Source of the DNA: DATEJJ01 sp039649115
GTDB lineage: Bacteria; Actinomycetota; Actinomycetes; Mycobacteriales; Micromonosporaceae
Reading direction: 5' to 3'
DNA length: 11,235 nucleotides
Assembly: GCA_039649115.1 (NCBI GenBank)
Contig: JBBWZQ010000332.1
Coordinates: 1-11,235, forward strand
Shown here: in pieces, positions 5,329 to 11,235 of the stretch
How positions within the stretch are numbered: position 1 is the stretch's first letter
How the letters are laid out: each line of letters opens with the position of its first letter
The notes under the pieces: model-generated
Database searches by the model: none
What the model was told of the DNA's origin: nothing
The model's input: the letters and a program-made list of their open reading frames with translations, nothing else
Translations under genes and position numbers: made by a program

Positions 5329-6858
5329 CTACTCGCGTTGTAGCACAGCGAGGTACATGCCGTCGGTGCCGTGGCGGTGCGGCCAGAGCTGCACGGCTGG
5401 ACCGGCGCCCAGCCCCGGCATGCCCTCGGGCAGCAGCGGCCGGGCGTCCAGCTGCCGCACGTGGTGCGGGCTGCGGCGCATCCCCTCGTCGACGGTGACC
5501 CGCGTCTCGACGAGGTGCGGCGAGCAGGTGACGTAGCCGATCAGCCCGCCGGGGCGGACCGCCCGGATCGCCGCGGCCAGCAGCTCGCGCTGCAGCTTGG
5601 TCAGCGGCGGCAGGTCGGACGGCTGGCGGCGCCACCGCGACTCGGGGCGCCGGCGCAGCGAGCCGAGCCCGGAGCAGGGCGCGTCGACCAGTACCCGGTC
5701 GAACGCGCCATCGTCGCCCATCTCCCGGCCGTCCGTGCACAGCACCTCGACCGGCAGGCCCCGCACGGCCCTGGTCACGAGCTCCGCCCGGTGCGGCGCC
5801 ACCTCCACCGCGGTGACCCGCGCGCCCCGCTGGGCGGCGAGCGCGCCCAACAGCCCCGCCTTGCCGCCCGGTCCGGCGCACAGGTCCAGCCAGCGTTCGT
5901 CGCCGCCGGCCAGTGGCGCCTCGGCCAGCGCCAGCGCGACCAACTGCGATCCCTCGTCCTGCACGTGCGCCAGGCCCTGCGCCACGGCGGGTACGTCGCC
6001 CGGCGCGCCGCCCTGCAGGTACACCGCGTAGGGAGAGAAGGCGCCGGGTACCCCGCCCGACTGGTCGGCCAGCTCCATCGGGTCGATGAGGCCGGGCCGC
6101 GCGCACAGGTGCACCGGCGCCGGCTCGTTGTCGGCGGCCAGCGCGCGCGCCGTCTCGGCGAGGTCGCCGCCGAGCGCCTCGGCGAACGCGCGCACTATCC
6201 ACTGTGGATGGCTGTGCACGAGCGCCAGGTGCCCGACCGGGTCGGTCGTCTCGTCCGGGGCGAGCCGCGCCAGCCAGTCGTCGAGCGACCGCTCGCCGGC
6301 GCGGCGCAGCACGGCGTTGGCGAAGCCGGTCGCCGACGGACCGGCGGCCATCCGTACCAGGTCCACTGTGGACGAGACGGCGGCGTGCGCCGGTACCCGG
6401 GTGTAGAGCAGTTGGTAGGCGCCCAGCCGCAGCGCGTCGCGTACCTGATGGTCGATGCGGGCCACCTCGCGGCCGGCCGCGTCGGCCAGCACGGCGTCCA
6501 GGGTGCCCAGCGCGCGCAGGGTGCCGTAGGTCAGCTCGGTGGCGAAGGCCGCGTCGCGGCCGGACAGCCGCAGGTCGCGCAGGATCGCGGGCAGCGCGAG
6601 GTTGGCGTACGCGTCGTCCCGCTGCACGGCCGCCACCGCCTCGTAGGCCGCCTGGCGGGCCGGGTCGACCAGCGGGCGGCCGCCCCGCGGCGGCCGGCTC
6701 TCGCGGTCCCGCCGGATGTCGCGGCCCCGCGCGCCACCGGCCGGGTCCCGCCGGCCCGGGTCGCGCAGGCCCGGGTCGCGCCGCCCGGGATCCCGGCCGT
6801 CCTGCCGCGCGCTGGAGGTGTCCTCGTGCCGGCCGCGGTCTCCTCGGGACGGACTCAC
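5329..6858 (-). CDS. rsmB: 16S rRNA (cytosine-C5) methyltransferase RsmB
   Basis: Read from the GTG at 6858 the protein has 509 residues. It methylates C5 of a 16S rRNA cytosine (position 967 in E. coli) using SAM. An Arg/Gly/Asp/Pro-rich tail (about 1-62) precedes a NusB-like RNA-binding domain (about 65-200) and a Rossmann methyltransferase domain (about 240-509). The SAM-binding motif is LDLCAGPGGK (324-333). The two catalytic cysteines are C395 (VDAPCSG) and C445 (GYVTCSP), both intact. The start overlaps the fmt stop by four bases (GTGA), so translation is likely coupled. A longer reading frame extends upstream but only as the shadow of fmt. The N-terminal tail is much longer than in E. 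coli RsmB and contains a 15-bp tandem repeat. Two copies of TCCACTGTGGA lie within the gene. Confidence 0.95.
   Translation of the reverse strand: MSPSRGDRGRHEDTSSARQDGRDPGRRDPGLRDPGRRDPAGGARGRDIRRDRESRPPRGGRPLVDPARQAAYEAVAAVQRDDAYANLALPAILRDLRLSGRDAAFATELTYGTLRALGTLDAVLADAAGREVARIDHQVRDALRLGAYQLLYTRVPAHAAVSSTVDLVRMAAGPSATGFANAVLRRAGERSLDDWLARLAPDETTDPVGHLALVHSHPQWIVRAFAEALGGDLAETARALAADNEPAPVHLCARPGLIDPMELADQSGGVPGAFSPYAVYLQGGAPGDVPAVAQGLAHVQDEGSQLVALALAEAPLAGGDERWLDLCAGPGGKAGLLGALAAQRGARVTAVEVAPHRAELVTRAVRGLPVEVLCTDGREMGDDGAFDRVLVDAPCSGLGSLRRRPESRWRRQPSDLPPLTKLQRELLAAAIRAVRPGGLIGYVTCSPHLVETRVTVDEGMRRSPHHVRQLDARPLLPEGMPGLGAGPAVQLWPHRHGTDGMYLAVLQRE
6198..6208 (-). repeat. TCCACTGTGGA near-palindrome, copy 1 (in rsmB)
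   Basis: An 11-base inverted repeat with a single central base, extended to 13 bases by flanking A/T (6197-6209). It falls in the RsmB stretch HPQWIV, read on the coding strand as CCA CAG TGG, followed by the rare codon ATA. The same 11-mer occurs at 6362 and 9763. Confidence 0.7.
6362..6372 (-). repeat. TCCACTGTGGA near-palindrome, copy 2 (in rsmB)
   Basis: The same 11-mer, extended to GTCCACTGTGGAC at 6361-6373. It is read on the coding strand as TCC ACA GTG GAC (residues STVD of RsmB), a different frame from copy 1. It lies 164 bases from copy 1 in the same orientation (T at the centre on the plus strand). Confidence 0.7.
6741..6800 (-). repeat. Four 15-bp tandem units in the rsmB 5' end
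   Basis: Four imperfect 15-base units at 6741-6755, 6756-6770, 6771-6785 and 6786-6800 begin CCGGGTC or similar on the plus strand. They encode the pentapeptide pattern GRRDP / GLRDP / GRRDP in the N-terminal tail of RsmB. Because the unit is a multiple of three, copy-number changes would keep the reading frame. Confidence 0.8.
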
Positions 6859-7802
6859 GCCAGCGACTCCCCCGGTGCCGGTCGCACGCCACGGGCCCAG
6901 TCCACGGCCGGCATCGGCCGCTTTCCGGCCGCCCGCACCTCGCCGAGCGCCACCGGGACGGTACCCGTGCCGACCAGCACCCGGGACCGCTCGACGAGGA
7001 TCTCGCCCGGTGCCAGCGCGGGCGCCTCGGCTACCGCCGACCCGGTCGGGCGGGTGGGCCGGATCGGCCCCAGCTTGACCCGCTCGCCCCGGAACGTGCT
7101 CCACGCGCCCGGCGCCGGGGTGCAGGCGCGCACCCGGCGGTCCACCGCGAACGCGGGCTCGTGCCAGCGCACCTGGGCATCCTCCACCGTGATCTTGGGA
7201 GCCAGGCTCACCCCGCCGGCCGGCTGGGGTACCGCCGCGTGGGTGCCGGCGGCGATCCCGTCGAGCACCTCGACCAGCAGCCGGGCCCCCGCGACCGACA
7301 GCCGGTCCAGCAGGTCCCCGGCCGTGTCCGTGGGCCTGACCGGCTCGCTCAGGCAGCCGTAGACCGGGCCGGTGTCCAGGCCCGCCTCCAGCTGGAACAC
7401 GCACGCACCGGTGACCTCGTCGCCGTGCAGCACGGCATGCTGCACCGGTGCCGCCCCGCGCCACGCCGGCAGCAGGGAGAAGTGCAGGTTCACCCAGCCG
7501 TGCTTGGGGATCGCGAGCGCGGTCGGGGGCACCAGCGCGCCGTAGGCCACCACCGGTACGCAGTCCGGTGCGATCTCCGCGAGCCGGGCGAGGAACCCGG
7601 GCTCCCGGGGCCGCGCCGGAGTGAGCACCTCGACCCCGTGGGCGTCCGCCCAGGCGCCGACCGGCGAGCGGGACACGTGGCGGCCCCGGCCGGACGGTGC
7701 GTCGGGGCGGGTGACCACCGCGACGAGGTCGTGGGCGGACGCGGCGATCGCGTCCAGCGGCGGCAGGGCGGCGTCGGGGGTACCGGCGAAGACCAGCCGC
7801 AT
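6855..7802 (-). CDS. fmt: Methionyl-tRNA formyltransferase
   Basis: The 315-residue enzyme transfers a formyl group from 10-formyl-tetrahydrofolate to Met-tRNA(fMet), preparing it for initiation. The N-terminal hydrolase fold begins MRLVFAGTPDAALPPL. The catalytic triad is visible as N105, H107 (NLHFSLLPAWRGAAP) and D143 (GLDTGPV), equivalent to N108, H110 and D146 of the E. coli enzyme. SRSPVGAWADAHG (44-56) matches the usual folate-site region. A C-terminal OB-like tRNA-binding domain (about 205-315) contains KITVEDAQVRW. Its ATG shares one base with the def stop (TGATG), and its own stop overlaps the rsmB GTG. The def-fmt pairing is widely conserved because the deformylase removes the group that Fmt adds. 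Confidence 0.96.
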   Translation of the reverse strand: MRLVFAGTPDAALPPLDAIAASAHDLVAVVTRPDAPSGRGRHVSRSPVGAWADAHGVEVLTPARPREPGFLARLAEIAPDCVPVVAYGALVPPTALAIPKHGWVNLHFSLLPAWRGAAPVQHAVLHGDEVTGACVFQLEAGLDTGPVYGCLSEPVRPTDTAGDLLDRLSVAGARLLVEVLDGIAAGTHAAVPQPAGGVSLAPKITVEDAQVRWHEPAFAVDRRVRACTPAPGAWSTFRGERVKLGPIRPTRPTGSAVAEAPALAPGEILVERSRVLVGTGTVPVALGEVRAAGKRPMPAVDWARGVRPAPGESLA

Positions 7803-8347
7803 CAGGCGACCCGCCCGGACTCCTGGTGCGGACTCACCTTGACCTTCATGCCGGCGGAGTACCAGTCGGTGGCCCTGATCTCCTTCATCGCCGCCTTGCG
7901 CGCCGCCGCGTCCAGCCGGTCGACGAACAGCACGCCGTCGAGGTGGTCGGTCTCGTGCTGGGCACAGCGCGCCATCACGCCGGAGCCGACGATCTGCACC
8001 GGGTCGCCGTGCTCGTTGAAGCCCGTGGCGACCGCGTTCTGCCGGCGCCTGGTGTCCACGTACACGCCGGGGATGGACAGGCAGCCCTCCTGGCCCACCT
8101 GCTCCTCCTCGTCGGGGAACTCCAGCACCGGATTGACCAGGTGGCCGACCACGTCGTCCACGTCGAAGACGAACACCCGCAGGCCGACGCCGATCTGCGG
8201 CGCGGCGAGCCCGGCGCCCTGCGCGTCGAGCAGGGTCTCGGTCAGGTCGCGCACCAGGCGGCGCAGCTCCTTGTCGAAGTCCACCACCGGGTCGGCGGGG
8301 CTGCGCAGGACGGGATCGCCGAACAGGCGGATGGGCGTGACGGTCAC
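7802..8347 (-). CDS. def: Peptide deformylase
   Basis: This metalloenzyme removes the formyl group from the N-terminal methionine of new proteins. Read from the GTG at 8347 it has 181 residues and begins (M)TVTPIRLFGDPVLR. The three family motifs are intact: GAGLAAPQIG (44-53), EGCLS with metal ligand C89, and QHETDHLDG with ligands H131 and H135 and catalytic E132. An in-frame GTG at 8377 overlaps the priA stop (TAGTG) and would add ten residues. However, those codons include AGT, CTA and AGA, unlike the strongly G/C-ending codons of the gene, so I prefer the shorter form. Neither start has a good Shine-Dalgarno; a TANNNT hexamer 7 bases before 8347 may mark a leaderless transcript. The C-terminal extension (about 160-181) is specific to this lineage. 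Confidence 0.95.
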   Translation of the reverse strand: MTVTPIRLFGDPVLRSPADPVVDFDKELRRLVRDLTETLLDAQGAGLAAPQIGVGLRVFVFDVDDVVGHLVNPVLEFPDEEEQVGQEGCLSIPGVYVDTRRRQNAVATGFNEHGDPVQIVGSGVMARCAQHETDHLDGVLFVDRLDAAARKAAMKEIRATDWYSAGMKVKVSPHQESGRVA

Positions 8348-8354
8348 GACGCCC

Positions 8355-8360
8355 AGTCTA
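8355..8360 (-). promoter_or_regulatory. Possible -10 element for a leaderless def transcript
   Basis: TAGACT on the minus strand fits the TANNNT pattern and is followed after seven bases by the preferred GTG start of def at 8347. No Shine-Dalgarno is present there. I see no convincing -35. Weak call that would give def-fmt-rsmB its own promoter inside the cluster. Confidence 0.3.
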
Positions 8361-8376
8361 CGTAGGCGGTCACTCA

Positions 8377-10449
8377 CTAGATGAGTTCGAGGGGGTCGAC
8401 CTGCACCCGTACCGGGTCCGGCGCCTTCTTCGCGGTGCGTACCCCGGTCGCCTCGTGCAGCGCGTCGGCCAGCGCCCGGCCGGCCGAGCGCGGTACCCGC
8501 AGCAGCATCCGTTCCTGCCCGTCCGGCAGCGGTACCGGCCCCAGGGTGTCGGTGCCGTCGGGGAGCCGGGCCAGCTCCAGCAGTTCGGCGACGGCCGGCG
8601 GGGCACCGGTCAGCGACGCCATCCGCACCGCGGGCGGGAAGCCCAGCTCACGCCGGGAGGCCAGCTCGCGCTCGGCGAGGGTGGCCGGGGCGAAGCGCAG
8701 CAGCGCCTGCACCGGAGCCAGCCCACCGTCGGCGACCACCACGACCGTGCCACCCTGGCCGGCCGGGCGGGCCAGCGCGGCGGCGGCGAGCCAGCGGCGC
8801 AGCGTCTCCTCGGTCGCGCGCAGGTCGGCGCGGGTCAGCAGGGCCCAGGTGTCCAGCAGCAGCACGGCACCGTACCCGGGCCCCTCCGGTACCGGCTCGG
8901 CCCCGGGCGTGGCGACCAGCAGGGCGGGCTCGTCGGGTACCGAGGCGAGCACCCCGTCGCGGCCGGACGTGCGCACCGGTACCCCCGCGAAAGCCCGACC
9001 CAGCTCCTCGGCGGTGCGCCGGGCACCGACCACGGCGGCGCGCACCCGCCGGCCCCCGCAGACCGGGCAGGCGTAGCCCGCCGCACCCCGCGCGCACCAG
9101 CGGCACGCCGGGGTACCCGTGGCCGCCGGCAGCGCGAGCGGACCGTGGCAGTGCGGGCAGCGCGCCGGGGTGCGGCACTGCGCGCAGGCGACCGCGGGCA
9201 GGTACCCGCGCCGGGGCACCTGGATGAGCACCGGAGCCTCGGCAGCCAGCGCGTCGCGCGCCGCCCGCCAGGCCAGGCTCGGCAGCCGCGCGGCGACCAG
9301 CTCGCGCGCGTCCTCGCTGGCCGGGTGGACGGCGGGTGCCCGGCGGCGCACCGTGGCCCGGTCGGCCGCCACCGGCTTCGCCCAGCCCGTCTCCAGCAGG
9401 AGCTGCGCCTCGACACTGCGCGCGTACCCGCCCACGAGCACGGCGGCGCCGGCCAGCTGGGCCCGGGTCAGCAGCACCTCGCGGGCGTGCGGGTACGGGG
9501 CGCGCGGCTCGGCGTGCAGGTCGTCGCCGTCGTCCCAGATGGCGACCAGTCCCAGCCGGTGCACCGGCGCGAACATCGCGGCCCGGGTACCGACGACGGC
9601 TGGTACCTGCCCCCGGGCGGCAGCCAGGAAGCGCCGGTACCGCTCGGCCGGCCCGAGGGCGGCGGACAGCGCGGCGTGCCGCCGCTCCCCCACCAGCTTG
9701 TGCAGTGCCGCGTCCAGCCGGTCCAGATCCCGCGCGTCCGCGACGACCGCGACCGCACCACGTCCACTGTGGACGGTAGCGGCCACCGCCTCGGCCATCC
9801 GGGCGGGCCAGTCCTCGCCGGGCAGGGCGGACCAGACGGCACGGGGGCTGCCACCGGCCGCCAGCGCGCGCAGGAAGCCCGGGCCGGTGGCGTACTCCCG
9901 CCAGTGGTCGGGGTCCGGGGCCGGCGGCGGGCCCGCGTCCGGGGGTGGCGCGGGCGCGGACTCGGCCCTCGCATGCCGTGGGGGTACCGCCAACCGCAGC
10001 ACGTCCGCGAGGGTGCCGGCGTACCGGCCGGCGACCGCCCTGGCCAGCGCGGCAACCTCGCCCGTCAGGACCGGCTCGGGCGAGACCACCCGTTCGAGGA
10101 AGGCCAGGCGCCCGGTGTGCTCCGTGCCTTCCGCGCGTTCGAGCAGGAAACCGTCGACGAGCTGGCCGCTGAACCGCACGCGTACCCGTACGCCGGGGCG
10201 GGCCGCCTCGTCGAGCGCCTCGGGCACCAGGTAGTCGAACGGCCGGTCCAGGTGGGCCAGGCCGAGGTCGACGCAGACCCGGGCCACCGGCAGGTGCGCG
10301 GCGGCCACCCGCTCGGCACGCTTGCGCCCGGCCGCCCGCGGGGCGACCCGGCGCGGGGCGGCCTCAGGCGCCAGCGGCGGACTTGAGGTCGGCGACCCGG
10401 TCGGTGCGCTCCCAGGTGAACTCGGGAAGCTCCCGGCCGAAGTGCCCAT
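8377..10449 (-). CDS. priA: Actinobacterial primosomal protein N' (PriA), degenerate helicase
   Basis: The 690-residue reading has the PriA architecture. The N-terminal DNA-binding domain begins at LPVARVCVDLGLAHLDRPFDYLVP (53-76), followed by VRVRFSGQLVDGFLLER. A helicase-like core spans about 190-350 and a zinc module about 422-464. Eight cysteines (422, 425, 431, 434, 449, 452, 461, 464) keep all four CxxC pairs. The ATPase core is eroded: the Walker A position reads LPGEDW (209-214) with no GKT, and the DEEH box is WDDGDD (305-310). Actinobacterial PriA is known to lack helicase motifs, so a loader role at stalled forks is more likely than unwinding. The start is uncertain. The ATG at 10449 overlaps metK by 86 bases and lacks a Shine-Dalgarno. 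The next usable start is a GTG at 10308. Codons between 10308 and the metK stop end in G/C 19 times in 20, which favours an upstream start. Confidence 0.9.
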   Translation of the reverse strand: MGTSAGSFPSSPGSAPTGSPTSSPPLAPEAAPRRVAPRAAGRKRAERVAAAHLPVARVCVDLGLAHLDRPFDYLVPEALDEAARPGVRVRVRFSGQLVDGFLLERAEGTEHTGRLAFLERVVSPEPVLTGEVAALARAVAGRYAGTLADVLRLAVPPRHARAESAPAPPPDAGPPPAPDPDHWREYATGPGFLRALAAGGSPRAVWSALPGEDWPARMAEAVAATVHSGRGAVAVVADARDLDRLDAALHKLVGERRHAALSAALGPAERYRRFLAAARGQVPAVVGTRAAMFAPVHRLGLVAIWDDGDDLHAEPRAPYPHAREVLLTRAQLAGAAVLVGGYARSVEAQLLLETGWAKPVAADRATVRRRAPAVHPASEDARELVAARLPSLAWRAARDALAAEAPVLIQVPRRGYLPAVACAQCRTPARCPHCHGPLALPAATGTPACRWCARGAAGYACPVCGGRRVRAAVVGARRTAEELGRAFAGVPVRTSGRDGVLASVPDEPALLVATPGAEPVPEGPGYGAVLLLDTWALLTRADLRATEETLRRWLAAAALARPAGQGGTVVVVADGGLAPVQALLRFAPATLAERELASRRELGFPPAVRMASLTGAPPAVAELLELARLPDGTDTLGPVPLPDGQERMLLRVPRSAGRALADALHEATGVRTAKKAPDPVRVQVDPLELI
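9763..9773 (-). repeat. TCCACTGTGGA near-palindrome, copy 3 (in priA)
   Basis: The same 11-mer as in rsmB, extended to GTCCACTGTGGAC at 9762-9774. It is read on the coding strand as GTC CAC AGT GGA (VHSG of PriA), a third reading frame. The nearby codons GCT, AGT, GGA, CGT and GGT are unlike the usual choices in this gene. Confidence 0.7.
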
Positions 10450-11235
10450 ACGCGGCGGTCTGCTGGTAGATCGGGCGCAGCAGCTCCAGGTCCCGGATGA
10501 TCGCGGCCGGCCGCAGGTCGAACACCTCCCGGATCGCCTTCTCGATCCGGTCGGTCGGCACCGTCTCCGTGCCGAACGTCTCCACGAACAGGCTCACCGG
10601 CTGCGCCTTGCCGATCGCATACGCCACCTGCGCCTCACACCGGTCGGCCAGCCCCGCCGCCACCACGTTCTTCGCCACCCAGCGCATCGCGTAGGCCGCC
10701 GACCGGTCCACCTTCGACGGGTCCTTGCCGGAGAACGCGCCACCACCGTGCCGGGCGTACCCACCGTACGTGTCCACGATGATCTTGCGACCGGTCAGCC
10801 CCGCGTCACCCATCGGACCGCCGATCTCGAACCGGCCGGTCGGGTTGACCAGCAGCCGGTAACCCTCGATGTCCAGACCGAGGTTCTCCAGTTCGGGCTC
10901 GATCACGTGCTCGCGCACATCGGGGGTGAGCAGCGAGTCCAGTGAGATGTCCGGGGCGTGCTGCGAGGACACCACGACGGTGTTGAGCCGCACCGGGCGG
11001 AAGCCCTCGTACTCCACCGTCACCTGGGTCTTGCCATCGGGCCGCAGGTAGGGAATGGTGCCGTCCTTGCGGGTGGCGGACAGCCGGTGGGCCAGCCGGT
11101 GCGCCAAGGCGATCGGCAGCGGCATCAGCTCGGGCGTCTCGGTGCAGGCGAAGCCGAACATCATGCCCTGGTCGCCGGCGCCCTGAGCGTCGAGGTCGTC
11201 GCCGGCCTGCCCGGTGCGCGCCTCCAGCGCCGCGT
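10364..11235 (-). CDS. metK: S-adenosylmethionine synthetase, N-terminus outside the window
   Basis: The minus-strand frame is open from the window edge to a TGA at 10364-10366, giving 290 residues of a protein that is usually about 400. The first 110 or so residues lie outside. The enzyme makes SAM from methionine and ATP in the cytoplasm, supplying methyltransferases such as RsmB in this cluster. Both family signatures are present: GAGDQGMMFGFA (18-29 of the visible part) and the ATP/phosphate loop GGGAFSGKDPSK near 10720-10747. Other typical segments are TPELMPLPIALAHRL, RPDGKTQVTVEY, NPTGRFEIGGPMGDAGLTGRK and the C-terminal AAYGHFGR. An internal ATG pair at 11164 is not the start, because the conserved signature continues upstream of it. 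The gene leads the cluster, overlapping the longest reading of priA. Confidence 0.97.
   Translation of the reverse strand, partial: AALEARTGQAGDDLDAQGAGDQGMMFGFACTETPELMPLPIALAHRLAHRLSATRKDGTIPYLRPDGKTQVTVEYEGFRPVRLNTVVVSSQHAPDISLDSLLTPDVREHVIEPELENLGLDIEGYRLLVNPTGRFEIGGPMGDAGLTGRKIIVDTYGGYARHGGGAFSGKDPSKVDRSAAYAMRWVAKNVVAAGLADRCEAQVAYAIGKAQPVSLFVETFGTETVPTDRIEKAIREVFDLRPAAIIRDLELLRPIYQQTAAYGHFGRELPEFTWERTDRVADLKSAAGA

Noticed and set aside
6858..7464. Extended N-terminus of rsmB inside fmt
   Set aside because: The extra residues are the off-frame shadow of fmt. The GTG at 6858 overlaps the fmt stop by four bases and is the natural coupled start.
5371..8384. Very long plus-strand open frames (over 600 codons) opposite rsmB, fmt and def
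   Set aside because: High GC removes stop codons from antisense frames. The sequences are Arg/Pro/Gly/Gln-rich with no domain, and the opposite strand encodes conserved enzymes with intact motifs.
8455..10386. Long plus-strand open frame opposite priA
   Set aside because: Same reason: low-complexity antisense translation with no recognisable domain.

Overview
The window is very GC-rich DNA (roughly 70% or more G+C by eye) with strongly G/C-ending codons, frequent GTG starts and tightly overlapping genes. The protein sequences and gene order (metK-priA-def-fmt-rsmB-rpe, then riboflavin genes) point to an actinobacterium, most likely of the Micromonosporaceae (Micromonospora/Actinoplanes-like). 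The family assignment is inferred from memory of related proteins. Every gene I can support lies on the minus strand, so transcription runs from high to low coordinates.

Right half (11235 to about 3626): a housekeeping cluster. It starts with the C-terminal three quarters of metK (S-adenosylmethionine synthetase, truncated by the window edge). Next come priA (actinobacterial PriA with a degenerate ATPase site and an intact eight-cysteine zinc module), def (peptide deformylase), fmt (methionyl-tRNA formyltransferase), rsmB (16S rRNA m5C methyltransferase with an Arg/Asp/Pro repeat tail), rpe (ribulose-phosphate 3-epimerase, probably starting at TTG) and a receiver-GGDEF response regulator. Several junctions overlap by 1-4 bases, as in a translationally coupled operon. 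MetK makes the methyl donor used by RsmB. Def and Fmt are the two ends of the N-formylmethionine cycle. Rpe makes or consumes ribulose-5-phosphate, a direct substrate of the riboflavin genes next door.

Middle (3625 to 884): a complete FMN riboswitch (3442-3586), a structured leader, a long hairpin that can bury the ribE Shine-Dalgarno (3292-3335), then ribE-ribBA-ribH. These encode riboflavin synthase, DHBP synthase/GTP cyclohydrolase II and lumazine synthase. ribD, often part of such operons, is absent from this window; the receiver-GGDEF gene sits upstream instead. A hairpin at 840-863 probably ends the operon.

Left end (751 to 1): the N-terminal 250 residues of a ZIP-family metal transporter. 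A DtxR/IdeR-like palindrome lies four bases before its GTG start and overlaps a plausible promoter for a leaderless transcript, suggesting metal-responsive repression.

There is no CRISPR array, insertion sequence, phage gene, tRNA or rRNA. The most unusual signals are: (i) three exact copies of the near-palindrome TCCACTGTGGA inside coding genes, each in a different reading frame; (ii) the ribE RBS-sequestering hairpin downstream of the FMN aptamer; (iii) the IdeR-like box on a seemingly leaderless ZIP gene. I see no clearly new multi-gene system here.
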